A DNA stretch of 14,344 nt from Planctomycetaceae bacterium. GTDB lineage: Bacteria > Planctomycetota > Planctomycetia > Pirellulales > PALSA-1355. The stretch's first letter is position 1, and every line of letters begins with the position of its first letter. The notes beneath the pieces were generated by a model. That model ran no database searches. It was not told the DNA's origin and saw only the letters and a program-made list of their open reading frames with translations. The translations under genes and the position numbers were made by a program. Positions 7,703-14,344 of the stretch are shown one piece after another. The stretch lies in NCBI GenBank assembly GCA_005773095.1, contig SXHT01000248.1:1-14344 (forward strand), in the 5' to 3' direction.

Positions 7703-7707
7703 AGGAG
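7703..7707 (+). promoter_or_regulatory. Ribosome binding site AGGAG that points to a TTG start for the dipeptidase
   Basis: AGGAG is followed by 7 bases (CAAAACG) and then TTG at 7715, in the dipeptidase frame. It lies inside the 11-codon extension that an ATG start at 7682 would add; that ATG has no comparable site. Confidence 0.55.
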
Positions 7708-7714
7708 CAAAACG

Positions 7715-8812
7715 TTGAAGAAACCACGGCTCATCTTTGATGCCCATCTCGATCTGTCCTGGAATGCCCTTAGTTACAATCGCGAACAGACCGAAACCGT
7801 CGAGCGAATCAACGCCCGCGAAGCGGGCATGCAGCCCGGAGGGGGCCGCGGGCTAGCCACTACCAGCCTACCGGAAATGCGCCGGGGTCGCATCGCTGCC
7901 TGTCAGGCGACCGTATTGGCGCGGGCCAAGCGCGAAGTGCAGCCAGCGGCCGGGCATCGTCGCACCGATCTCGATTACGGAACTCAGGGCATCGCGTATG
8001 CCATCGCGCAAGGTCAGCTGGCTTATTATCGACTGCTCGAACAACAAGGTGCGGTGAAGTTGATCGAGAGTGTTTCTGATCTCAACCAGCACTGGCAACT
8101 TTGGGAAGAGCAGGCGGAGAACGAACAACTGCCGATCGGCCTGATCCTGGCCATGGAAGGGGCCGATCCGATCGTTAACCCCGGCCAGGTCGAGGCATGG
8201 TACCGGCAGGGGCTGCGCAGCGTGATGCTCTCCCACTACGGCAAGAGCCACTATTCGGTGGGCACCGGCGACAATGGTCCGCTCACGCCGCGCGGCATTG
8301 AGATGCTCAAGGAGTTCGAGCGGGTGGGAATGATTCTGGACGTCACTCATCTTTCGGATCAGAGTTTTTTTGAGGCCCTCGAGCGATTCAGCGGCCCCGT
8401 TTTGTCGAGCCACAACAACTGCCGCGCGCTTGTGCCGGGCGATCGCCAGTTCTCCGACGAACAGATCAAGCTGCTCATCGAGCGCGAGGCGGTAATTGGC
8501 GTCGTGTGTGACGCTTGGATGCTGCGCCCGGGTTGGCAGATTGGGCATTCGTCGCCCGAGGGGCTGACGATTTCAGCGCTGGCTGATCAGCTTGACCACA
8601 TCTGCCAGCTGGCCGGCAATGCGCGGCATGCGGCGATTGGCAGCGACCTGGACGGCGGCTATGGCACTGAGCAGACCCCGAGCGACCTCAAAACGATTGC
8701 CGACCTGCAAAACCTGGATGCAATTCTGACTGCCCGCGGCTACAGCGATTCCGAAATCGACGGCATCTTCCACGGCAACTGGTTGCGATTCTTTCGCCGA
8801 GCCTGGTCGTGA
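7715..8812 (+). CDS. Membrane dipeptidase, peptidase family M19 (renal-dipeptidase-like)
   Basis: Binuclear zinc hydrolase of the amidohydrolase superfamily that cleaves dipeptides, sometimes those with D-amino acids. All expected metal ligands are visible. Numbered from ATG 7682 they are H22 and D24 (DAHLD), bridging E159 (AMEGAD), H223 (DVTH), H244 (SSHNN) and D322 (GSDLDGG). From the preferred TTG start subtract 11, giving 365 residues, close to the family's usual length. There is no signal peptide, so a cytoplasmic role is likely despite the family name. The start is set by AGGAG at 7703-7707. The downstream neighbour, a TIM-barrel isomerase, is convergent with only 76 bp between stops. 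The physiological substrate is unknown; peptidoglycan or peptide turnover is a guess. Confidence 0.93.
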   Translation: MKKPRLIFDAHLDLSWNALSYNREQTETVERINAREAGMQPGGGRGLATTSLPEMRRGRIAACQATVLARAKREVQPAAGHRRTDLDYGTQGIAYAIAQGQLAYYRLLEQQGAVKLIESVSDLNQHWQLWEEQAENEQLPIGLILAMEGADPIVNPGQVEAWYRQGLRSVMLSHYGKSHYSVGTGDNGPLTPRGIEMLKEFERVGMILDVTHLSDQSFFEALERFSGPVLSSHNNCRALVPGDRQFSDEQIKLLIEREAVIGVVCDAWMLRPGWQIGHSSPEGLTISALADQLDHICQLAGNARHAAIGSDLDGGYGTEQTPSDLKTIADLQNLDAILTARGYSDSEIDGIFHGNWLRFFRRAWS

Positions 8813-8888
8813 GAAAATCACGCGGCCCGACGCGCATGACGACGACTGGCGGCCGAAATAGCCGAGCCTGCGCTGCGCTGGTCGTGCC

Positions 8889-9671
8889 CTACAACTTCCT
8901 CAGGAACTTCACGCCAATGCCCAGCTCCAGCGGCGGATTCTCTGAGCGTTCGCGCATGAGCGTGAAGTAGCCGTCGTAACGGTGCTGTGCGAGTGCGGCA
9001 ACAAGCGACGGATAATCGGCTGACCCACGACCCAGTTGCACTTCCATGCCGCGACCGCGCGCACGGTCCTGCACGCCGTCGGTGGCGTGGATGTGCAAGA
9101 TGTTCGCGCCCACCTCTTGAATGGTTTCGAGCGGCGAGAAGCCTGCCACGATCAAACTGCCGGGATCGAGGTCGATGCCAATGCCTTGTTGGGGAAGCGC
9201 ATCGAGCAGGCGTCTTAGATCGGCGCCGCTTTCGGTGCCCGTCCGAGCGCACAGGCGCGCGCCCACCTGATGGCCGTAAAGGCTCAGGTCGGTCAGCACT
9301 TCGACCAACAGTTTCCAGTTTGCCGACTTCTCGTCGCACGCGACCATTCCGACATGATTGATGACGACCTCGGCGCCAATGCCGTGAGCGAACTTCATAA
9401 TCGCCTTGGTGCCCGCCACGCGGCGCTCAATCTCCTCATGGTCGTCGTAACCGTGGCGGGTGGGAAACCCGATGGCCGAGACGCGCAGCTCGTGGTCGCC
9501 CAACAGACGCCGAAGCTCGCGCATGCCCGTGTTGGAGATGGTTTGCGCGTTAATGTCTACCCGCGCGTCGATTTCAACCGCCGAGGCGCCAAGCTGCGCA
9601 GCGGTGGCCAGCGCCTTCTTAAATGGCTGCTTTAGGCTTGCTAGCTGAATGGCAATCTTCAAACCTGGCAC
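8889..9671 (-). CDS. Sugar phosphate isomerase/epimerase-like TIM-barrel protein
   Basis: 260-residue protein of the xylose-isomerase-like/AP-endonuclease-2 TIM-barrel family, whose members usually isomerise or epimerise sugars at a divalent metal held by Glu, Asp, His and Glu. Strand motifs are visible: AVEIDAR (31-37), VVINHVGM (102-109), RTGTES (143-148), IDLDPGSL (166-173), ILHIHATD (191-198) and a terminal YDGYFTLMRE (232-241). Two positions where the family normally has metal-binding Glu appear changed: Arg143 before TG, and Met239 in the last strand. The Asp (169) and His (195) positions remain. Activity is therefore uncertain; it may be a non-catalytic relative. The GTG start has AAGGA 6 nt upstream. 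It is divergent from the secreted protein gene across 150 bp, so a shared carbohydrate role is possible but unproven. Confidence 0.85.
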   Translation of the reverse strand: MPGLKIAIQLASLKQPFKKALATAAQLGASAVEIDARVDINAQTISNTGMRELRRLLGDHELRVSAIGFPTRHGYDDHEEIERRVAGTKAIMKFAHGIGAEVVINHVGMVACDEKSANWKLLVEVLTDLSLYGHQVGARLCARTGTESGADLRRLLDALPQQGIGIDLDPGSLIVAGFSPLETIQEVGANILHIHATDGVQDRARGRGMEVQLGRGSADYPSLVAALAQHRYDGYFTLMRERSENPPLELGIGVKFLRKL

Positions 9672-9677
9672 GGGCGG

Positions 9678-9682
9678 TCCTT
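9678..9682 (-). promoter_or_regulatory. Ribosome binding site AAGGA for the TIM-barrel gene
   Basis: The minus strand reads AAGGA, then 6 bases (CCGCCC), then GTG at 9671. This supports the GTG as the true start. Confidence 0.5.
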
Positions 9683-9821
9683 TCCGATCAGCTGATTCTC
9701 GGCGGAGGGGGCTTTTCCTGACTTTAATTCAGCGCATGCGTTGCGTGTTTAGAGTCCCTCGGGCGGGATTGACGATAGGTCGAATGGGCCGACTCCGAAC
9801 CACCGCTGGACTCTAGCGAAC

Positions 9822-12692
9822 ATGAAGCGATTGCTGATCCTGCTGATTTTAGCGACACTTCCGGCGGCGTCTACCGAGACTGCGGCGCCGTTGTTGCCAG
9901 GCGGCCCCGCAAACTTGAGCCTGAAATCCGAGGCTGGGGATCAGGAGCCGGGAGTCAGGAGCCAGGACTCGGTGACATCGAGCGACGTTGCGCCGCCCAA
10001 GGAACCGCAATCCGAAAAGGGCATTTCGGTGGAAACCCCGGAGCCGTCGACGCAAGTACCGTCTCTGCCGGTCGGGAACGAGCTGGGGGCGGAAGAGAGT
10101 ATCAAGAAAAACCCCGATGCCAAAGCAGAGGCCCCGTTGCGGAACCAACACCCGACCCCCTCGCACTTCGACGCGACGGAGGTCTTTCGCAGCAGCTTTG
10201 AGGACGAAGGTGACTCTGATTTCGACGGCTGGCCGGACGGTTGGACGCGCAAGCGAGGCCCGGCCTATCCGTGGTATCTGGAGATTGGCATGCACCACGA
10301 AGCCGCGATCGACGGCCAGCAGGCGCTGCGGATCAAGCTCAACGGCGCCTCAGGTGCGGTGCTCAGTCCGCCGATACCCGTCCGATCTCAGTTCAGTTAC
10401 GTCTTCGAAGGATACGTGCGAACCGAAGGCCTGCAGTTCGACCACGCCTATTACTCGGTCAGCTTCTTCGACGCGAACGAGCAGGAACTGGAGCGGTTCA
10501 CCTCCGAGAAAGTTGGCTCGAAGAGCGATTGGAAAAGACTGAAGATTGGGCCCATGGCTCCGCGATCGAGCGATGTCCATCACGCGGCGATCGGGCTTCA
10601 TTTGGAGCCCGGGGAAGCTGCCGATCTGACCGGTTCGGCGTCGTTCGATCATATTTGGCTGGCGCGCCTGCCCAGCATGACCTTGTCCACGGATCGTCCC
10701 GACAACGTTTATACCGACCCGCGCGCCCTGGAAGTGACCTGCAAAGTGTCCGGCATTTTTGAGCGCGATCCGTTGGTGATGTTTCAGGTGCTGGATATCG
10801 AGGGGCGTGAGGTGCAGTCGCATTCGGCTCCACTAACCGGCTCGACCCGGGGGGATGACTCGAGTGCGGGTGACAATCAGGCGGGGTTCCAGGGATCGAC
10901 GATTTGGAGGCCCGAGATCAACGAACCGGGTTTCTACAAGATTCGCTGCGGCCTGCGTTGCCGGGAAGGATTGACTCTCGAGCGCGAACAATCGCTGGTC
11001 TGCATTGAGCCGGCGCAGAGTTCGCCACGCGGCGAGTTTGGTTGGACGCTGCCGGGGGGCGACCGACCGCTGCCATTTTCCGCACTGGAAAGGATTCTGC
11101 CGCAGATGGGCATCAACTGGGTCAAGCTGCCGATGTGGGTCAGCGATGCGGAAACGCGGCGGCTCGACCAGCTTGTGGCTTTCGCGGAACGCATGAGTGC
11201 TCGCAATATCGAAACCGTTGGACTACTGAACGAACCTCCGGCCGAAGCAAGATCGCAGTTCGGTGGGACAACCAGCTTGCTGGCAGCCGACGTGTTTTCA
11301 ACCGAGCCGGATCTTTGGTATCCACTACTGGAGCCTGTGATGGCACGGCTCTCGCTGCAAGTGCGGTGGTGGCAGTTGGGTGGGGATGATGACGTGAGCT
11401 TTGTCGGTTACCCCAACCTGGTCGCCGCGATCGCGCGCATTAAGGCCGAGCTGCAGCGATTCGGCCAGGAGGTGAACCTGGGATTCGGTTGGCGATTTTT
11501 CGACGAGCAACGGGCGGTCGAGTCGCCGCCGTGGGACTTTCTTGCGCTCACGGGCAAACCCCAAGTGACGGAAGCGGAACTCAAGAGTTACCTCGCGGCG
11601 ATCGATGGCCGCCGCACTCGCCGCTGGGTGTCGATTGAGCCGCTTTCACGCCATCACTACTCGATGGAAGTCCGGGCCGGCGACCTCATTCATCGCATGC
11701 TGGCCGCGAAAATGGCCAAGGCGGAAGGCGTCTTCATCACCGATCCCTTCAGCGCCGCCGGCGGGTTGATGAACAGCGACGGAACGCCGGGCGAGCTGCT
11801 GCTTCCCTGGCGCACCACGGCGACTGTGCTGGCCGGTTCCAATTACCTGGGAAGCATTCAATTGCCCAGGGGAAGTCAAAATTATGTCTTCGAGCGCGAT
11901 GGTGCCATGATGATGGTCGTTTGGAACGATCGGAAAGACCAGGAGAAAATCTACTTGGGTGACGACCTGCGCGTGACGGATGTCTGGGGTCGGATGTCGT
12001 CACCCAAGCGCGATGCCAACGACTCGCTGATCGACGTCGGCCCGTTACCCAGTTTTGTCACGGGCATTCATCCGGCGATCCTGCGGTGGAACATGTCGGT
12101 GGCGTTCGCGCAGCCTGCACTGCCGGGCGTGTTGGGTGTCACGCACGAGAACGCGTTGATCCTCAAGAACACGTTCGGTCAAGGCGTCAGTACCCAGGCG
12201 CGATTGAATTTGCCGGATTCATGGAGGCTGATGCCGCGGATTCTGGAATTTAAAATGGCGCCCTTGGAAGACAGCCTGCAGCCGTTTGGCATCGCCTTGC
12301 CGTACGATGCCGGCAGCGGCCGGCAACCGGTGCGGATCGATTTCGAAGTCAATGCCGACCAGCACTACGTGTTCAGCGTCTACCGACACATGGATCTGGG
12401 CGAGAACGACATCACGCTAAGAGCGAGCACGCAACTCAACGACCGTGGCGAACTTGAGGTCGAGCAGCTTGTGACCAACAACACGAGTCAAACCGTAAGC
12501 TTCAAGTGCTTCTTGTTCATCCCCGACCGCCGCCGTTTGATGACGCAGGTCATCGAACTCACGAATGACCGCGACCGCAAAATCTACCGGCTGCAAAATG
12601 GCCGGGAACTGATCGGCAAAACACTGTGGCTTCGGGCCGAAGAAATGGGGGGCAACCGCACCCTCAATCAACGCTTCCTGGCCGAAGAATAG
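9822..12692 (+). CDS. Exported multidomain protein with glycosidase-like TIM barrel
   Basis: 956 residues with a clear Sec signal peptide (MKRLLILLILATLPAAS, cleavage near 17-22). A Pro/Glu/Ser-rich spacer follows (about 25-115), then a sandwich-like region (about 120-285) that resembles a carbohydrate-binding module (FEDEGDSDFDGWPDGW, ending ASFDHIWLARL), and a second beta region (285-395). Residues 405-680 look like a clan-A-type glycosidase barrel: INWVKLPMWV, RNIETVGLL, VRWWQLGGDDD, WVSIEPLSRHHYS, then LLPWRTTATVLAG. The C-terminal 680-950 is beta-rich (KNTFGQGVSTQARLNLP, VTNNTSQTVSFKCFLFIP). The barrel's expected acid/base Glu after WWQLG is Asp522; a candidate nucleophile is E606. An NEP triplet at 470-472 is probably on an earlier strand. 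I infer a polysaccharide-acting or sugar-binding protein in the periplasm or outside; substrate unknown. No Shine-Dalgarno is visible. A heptad repeat lies in frame at residues 38-49. Confidence 0.8.
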   Translation: MKRLLILLILATLPAASTETAAPLLPGGPANLSLKSEAGDQEPGVRSQDSVTSSDVAPPKEPQSEKGISVETPEPSTQVPSLPVGNELGAEESIKKNPDAKAEAPLRNQHPTPSHFDATEVFRSSFEDEGDSDFDGWPDGWTRKRGPAYPWYLEIGMHHEAAIDGQQALRIKLNGASGAVLSPPIPVRSQFSYVFEGYVRTEGLQFDHAYYSVSFFDANEQELERFTSEKVGSKSDWKRLKIGPMAPRSSDVHHAAIGLHLEPGEAADLTGSASFDHIWLARLPSMTLSTDRPDNVYTDPRALEVTCKVSGIFERDPLVMFQVLDIEGREVQSHSAPLTGSTRGDDSSAGDNQAGFQGSTIWRPEINEPGFYKIRCGLRCREGLTLEREQSLVCIEPAQSSPRGEFGWTLPGGDRPLPFSALERILPQMGINWVKLPMWVSDAETRRLDQLVAFAERMSARNIETVGLLNEPPAEARSQFGGTTSLLAADVFSTEPDLWYPLLEPVMARLSLQVRWWQLGGDDDVSFVGYPNLVAAIARIKAELQRFGQEVNLGFGWRFFDEQRAVESPPWDFLALTGKPQVTEAELKSYLAAIDGRRTRRWVSIEPLSRHHYSMEVRAGDLIHRMLAAKMAKAEGVFITDPFSAAGGLMNSDGTPGELLLPWRTTATVLAGSNYLGSIQLPRGSQNYVFERDGAMMMVVWNDRKDQEKIYLGDDLRVTDVWGRMSSPKRDANDSLIDVGPLPSFVTGIHPAILRWNMSVAFAQPALPGVLGVTHENALILKNTFGQGVSTQARLNLPDSWRLMPRILEFKMAPLEDSLQPFGIALPYDAGSGRQPVRIDFEVNADQHYVFSVYRHMDLGENDITLRASTQLNDRGELEVEQLVTNNTSQTVSFKCFLFIPDRRRLMTQVIELTNDRDRKIYRLQNGRELIGKTLWLRAEEMGGNRTLNQRFLAEE
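9934..9968 (+). repeat. In-frame heptanucleotide repeat inside the exported protein gene
   Basis: Five tandem 7-bp units follow one another exactly: CTGGGGA, TCAGGAG, CCGGGAG, TCAGGAG, CCAGGAC. Since 7 is not a multiple of 3, the units are read in rotating frames and give AGDQEPGVRSQDS (residues 38-50) within the low-complexity spacer after the signal peptide. The unit differs from the TGAAGGA type at 4521-4595 but has the same period and purine-rich character. Confidence 0.75.
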
Positions 12693-12739
12693 GCAGCGCC
12701 GGGGCGGGCACTTGGATACCCGGCCAAAGGCACGCACGC

Positions 12740-13915
12740 TTACCGACGCCGCAACACCAGCATCGCCACTTCGGGCATGCAGTTCCAGCGAACTGGGAAC
12801 AGGCCGGAGACGCCCCGGCTGACGTGTACTGCCATCGACCGTTCCAGGAACAATCCGGCCGAGTAACGCACTCCATACCAGCTCGGGCAGACAACGGGGC
12901 CGACCAGCGGAAAGCGAATCTGGCCGCCGTGCGTGTGGCCGCAGAGCATCAGTTCAAACCCCTGCCGACACGCCCAACGCGCTTGATCGGGAGAGTGCGA
13001 AAGCAAAATCTTGAACAGCCCGCGGGCTGACGACCTGGCAGGCAGGTCCTCGTTGGAAGGCGCCGGACCGAACCATGGCAATTCGTTCCCGGCCAGCAGC
13101 ACCGAAGCGCCATCAATCTCAAGTTGATGCACTTTGCCGCCGAGATTGACAAAGCCTGCCGCCGCCACCGTGGCACGCAGCTCGGGAATGTTGTTGAGGC
13201 GTTGGTCGTGGTTGCCAAGAATGTAAAACTTGCCGTAGCGGGGTTGCAGTGGCGAGAGTATCTCCGCGATCCAGGAGAGACAGCGGGCTGTGTCGCAAAT
13301 GTCGCCGGTGAGCAGCACCAGATCAGGCTCCAACGCCTCCACTTCGCGAATTACCTCGCGATAGAACTCCGGTTCGACGCGGCCGCTCAGGTGCAGGTCG
13401 CTCAGGTGGGCGATCCGCAGGCCCTCGAGGGTCAGCGGCAGATGCGACAGCGGCACCTCTTTTTCAGTGAACTCGATCCGCATGACCTGATTGAACGGTG
13501 CCAGCCGCCCAAGGGCGAATTGAATGCCGCGCGTTGGATGTCGGCCCAGCCGGCGGGTAACGTCGAGTACGAATAACCGTCGGCCATGCGCCGCGGCGTC
13601 GCGAAGCACAATAAACCGCACGTACAGCCAGCGCGGCACATGCACTGCGGCCATGCCGATGCACAGCAGCGCGTAGAACAGCGCCGTAGGATTGCGTTCC
13701 ACCACCAGGCGCCATTCACCCGGATGAGGCCGTTCACGGTTGATCCACCAGACGAACACGATCGGCACGGCCAGCATGCCAAGATTCGAGAGGGTGGATA
13801 TCGCCTTGATGTGCGATCGCTTGAGGGGCATCGCATGCAAGCGATTGCTCACGCCCACCCACAAGACCGCGTGGCCGAAAAGAGCAATCGCGGCCAACGT
13901 GATCTCGATTAGCAT
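12740..13915 (-). CDS. Membrane-anchored calcineurin-like metallophosphoesterase (YkuE/YaeI type)
   Basis: 391-residue dimetal phosphoesterase with hydrophobic N-terminal helices (about 2-21, 44-58, 76-92) and a catalytic domain from about 165. All five motifs are present: HLSDLHL (170-176; Asp and His ligands), LTGDICD (202-208), LGNHDQ (233-238), LLSHSPD (304-310) and CGHTHGGQ (325-332). The layout matches the YkuE/YaeI group, some of which act on UDP-diacylglucosamine or other lipid-linked phosphates; the substrate here is not determined. ATG 13915 is preferred because the mature-like N-terminus MLIEITLAAIALFGH begins there; upstream starts (13978 ATG, 13987 TTG) add polar residues that would precede the first helix, and no start has a good Shine-Dalgarno. 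It converges with the exported protein gene (47 bp between stops) and lies 95 bp after the receiver-domain gene on the same strand. Confidence 0.92.
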   Translation of the reverse strand: MLIEITLAAIALFGHAVLWVGVSNRLHAMPLKRSHIKAISTLSNLGMLAVPIVFVWWINRERPHPGEWRLVVERNPTALFYALLCIGMAAVHVPRWLYVRFIVLRDAAAHGRRLFVLDVTRRLGRHPTRGIQFALGRLAPFNQVMRIEFTEKEVPLSHLPLTLEGLRIAHLSDLHLSGRVEPEFYREVIREVEALEPDLVLLTGDICDTARCLSWIAEILSPLQPRYGKFYILGNHDQRLNNIPELRATVAAAGFVNLGGKVHQLEIDGASVLLAGNELPWFGPAPSNEDLPARSSARGLFKILLSHSPDQARWACRQGFELMLCGHTHGGQIRFPLVGPVVCPSWYGVRYSAGLFLERSMAVHVSRGVSGLFPVRWNCMPEVAMLVLRRR

Positions 13916-14010
13916 CGTGCCTGCAAGCAGCGGGGCATTGGTGGATCGCTGAATTCGCCAGCAATCAGCTTCTCCCATCGCTGGCAAGCTCAGCGACTCA
14001 ACCTTTCACC

Positions 14011-14344
14011 TTACGACGAGCTACCTCTCGGCTCGCGGATCATTTTTTCGACCACATCGAGCAGTTGATCCAGGCGGAACGGTTTGTAGAGCACTGCGTA
14101 CGGCTGCAAGCCTGCCTGGCGGGCCTTCACAATCGAGTGCCTCGGATCGTAACCGAAGCCGGTCATCAGCACCAGCGGCACGGGATCCATGCACTCTTTG
14201 AGGTTCATCAGGAGTTCGTAACCCGAAACGTCCGGCAGGCGAATGTCGGCGATGATCACGTCGTAGCCGTCTCCGCGCCGCATGGCCCGGGCCATGTACA
14301 CGGCTTCGCCGCCGTCATGGGCGGTTTCCACGATGCAGCCGTAG
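14011..14344 (-). CDS. Response-regulator receiver domain, C-terminal part (N-terminus beyond the window)
   Basis: The visible 110 residues are the C-terminal four-fifths of a CheY-like receiver domain. The phospho-acceptor Asp lies in IIADIRLPD, the switch Thr in LMTGFG and the conserved Lys in LYKPF; the protein ends about 20 residues later (MIREPRGSSS), so no output domain follows. The frame stays open through the right edge (YGCIV before ETAHDGG), so the internal GTG at 14331 is not the start. About 20 receiver residues are missing. It could be a stand-alone receiver or the last domain of a hybrid kinase or multi-receiver protein; the sequence cannot say. It lies 95 bp upstream of the metallophosphoesterase on the same strand, so co-transcription is possible. 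Confidence 0.88.
   Translation of the reverse strand, partial: YGCIVETAHDGGEAVYMARAMRRGDGYDVIIADIRLPDVSGYELLMNLKECMDPVPLVLMTGFGYDPRHSIVKARQAGLQPYAVLYKPFRLDQLLDVVEKMIREPRGSSS

Noticed and set aside
7473..7718. 81-codon plus-strand frame whose ATG overlaps the GTPase stop (ATGA)
   Set aside because: The ATGA overlap suggests coupling, but the product is a low-information Arg/Ser/Pro-rich sequence, there is no ribosome binding site, and it runs into the dipeptidase ribosome binding site and start.
8813..8888. Possible repeat or terminator in the convergent gap after the dipeptidase
   Set aside because: The GC-rich stretch (GCCTGCGCTGCGCTGG) gives no clean stem and no T-run; too weak to call.
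9769..9797. TTGACG as a -35 element for the exported protein gene
   Set aside because: No acceptable -10 sequence is found 16-19 bases downstream (ACTCCG at the 17-base position).
12693..12739. Bidirectional terminator between the exported protein and the phosphoesterase
   Set aside because: The 47 bp are GC-rich but hold no convincing inverted repeat with a T-run.
1..14344. Defence island, toxin-antitoxin pair, CRISPR array, prophage or insertion sequence
   Set aside because: No nuclease, transposase, integrase, antitoxin-like small gene pair, regularly spaced direct repeats or terminal inverted repeats were seen.

Overview
The window is a high-GC chromosomal segment. Its gene content and its short 7-bp repeats look most like a planctomycete (Pirellulales-type) genome. 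That is inferred from gene style (a secreted glycosidase-like protein with an N-terminal spacer, a DUF697 GTPase, a YheS-like ABC-F, several starts without a Shine-Dalgarno sequence) and was not tested. There are eight protein genes, two cut by the window edges. I see no rRNA, tRNA, CRISPR array, insertion sequence or integrase.

Left third, minus strand (about 6080 down to 1): a likely operon. A candidate promoter at 6048-6077 precedes an RND efflux adaptor (4574-5890), an RND inner-membrane pump (1113-4514) and, 49 bp on, a YheS/ABCF3-like ABC-F ATPase (1063 to beyond base 1). Adaptor and pump would form two parts of a tripartite efflux system; no outer-membrane channel gene is present. The adaptor-pump junction is occupied by a heptanucleotide repeat tract that forms a hairpin and supplies the adaptor's last codons and stop.

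Centre: a 380-bp divergent intergenic region with two twin GC-rich palindromes separates the operon from a rightward DUF697-type GTPase (6271-7476). A zinc-type membrane dipeptidase (peptidase M19, 7715-8812) follows, its start set by a clear Shine-Dalgarno site before a TTG codon. It converges with a leftward sugar-phosphate isomerase/epimerase-like TIM-barrel gene (8889-9671) in which two expected metal-binding glutamates look replaced.

Right third: a 956-residue exported protein (9822-12692) with a sandwich-like N-terminal region, a degenerate glycosidase-like barrel and C-terminal beta domains; a second heptad repeat tract lies in frame in its N-terminal spacer. It converges with a leftward membrane-anchored metallophosphoesterase (12740-13915). 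A leftward response-regulator receiver domain runs off the right edge.

No classical defence or mobile system is visible. The most unusual items are the two 7-bp repeat tracts, one at an operon junction and one inside a reading frame, the helical insertion in the RND porter domain, and three enzyme-fold proteins with substitutions at expected key positions.
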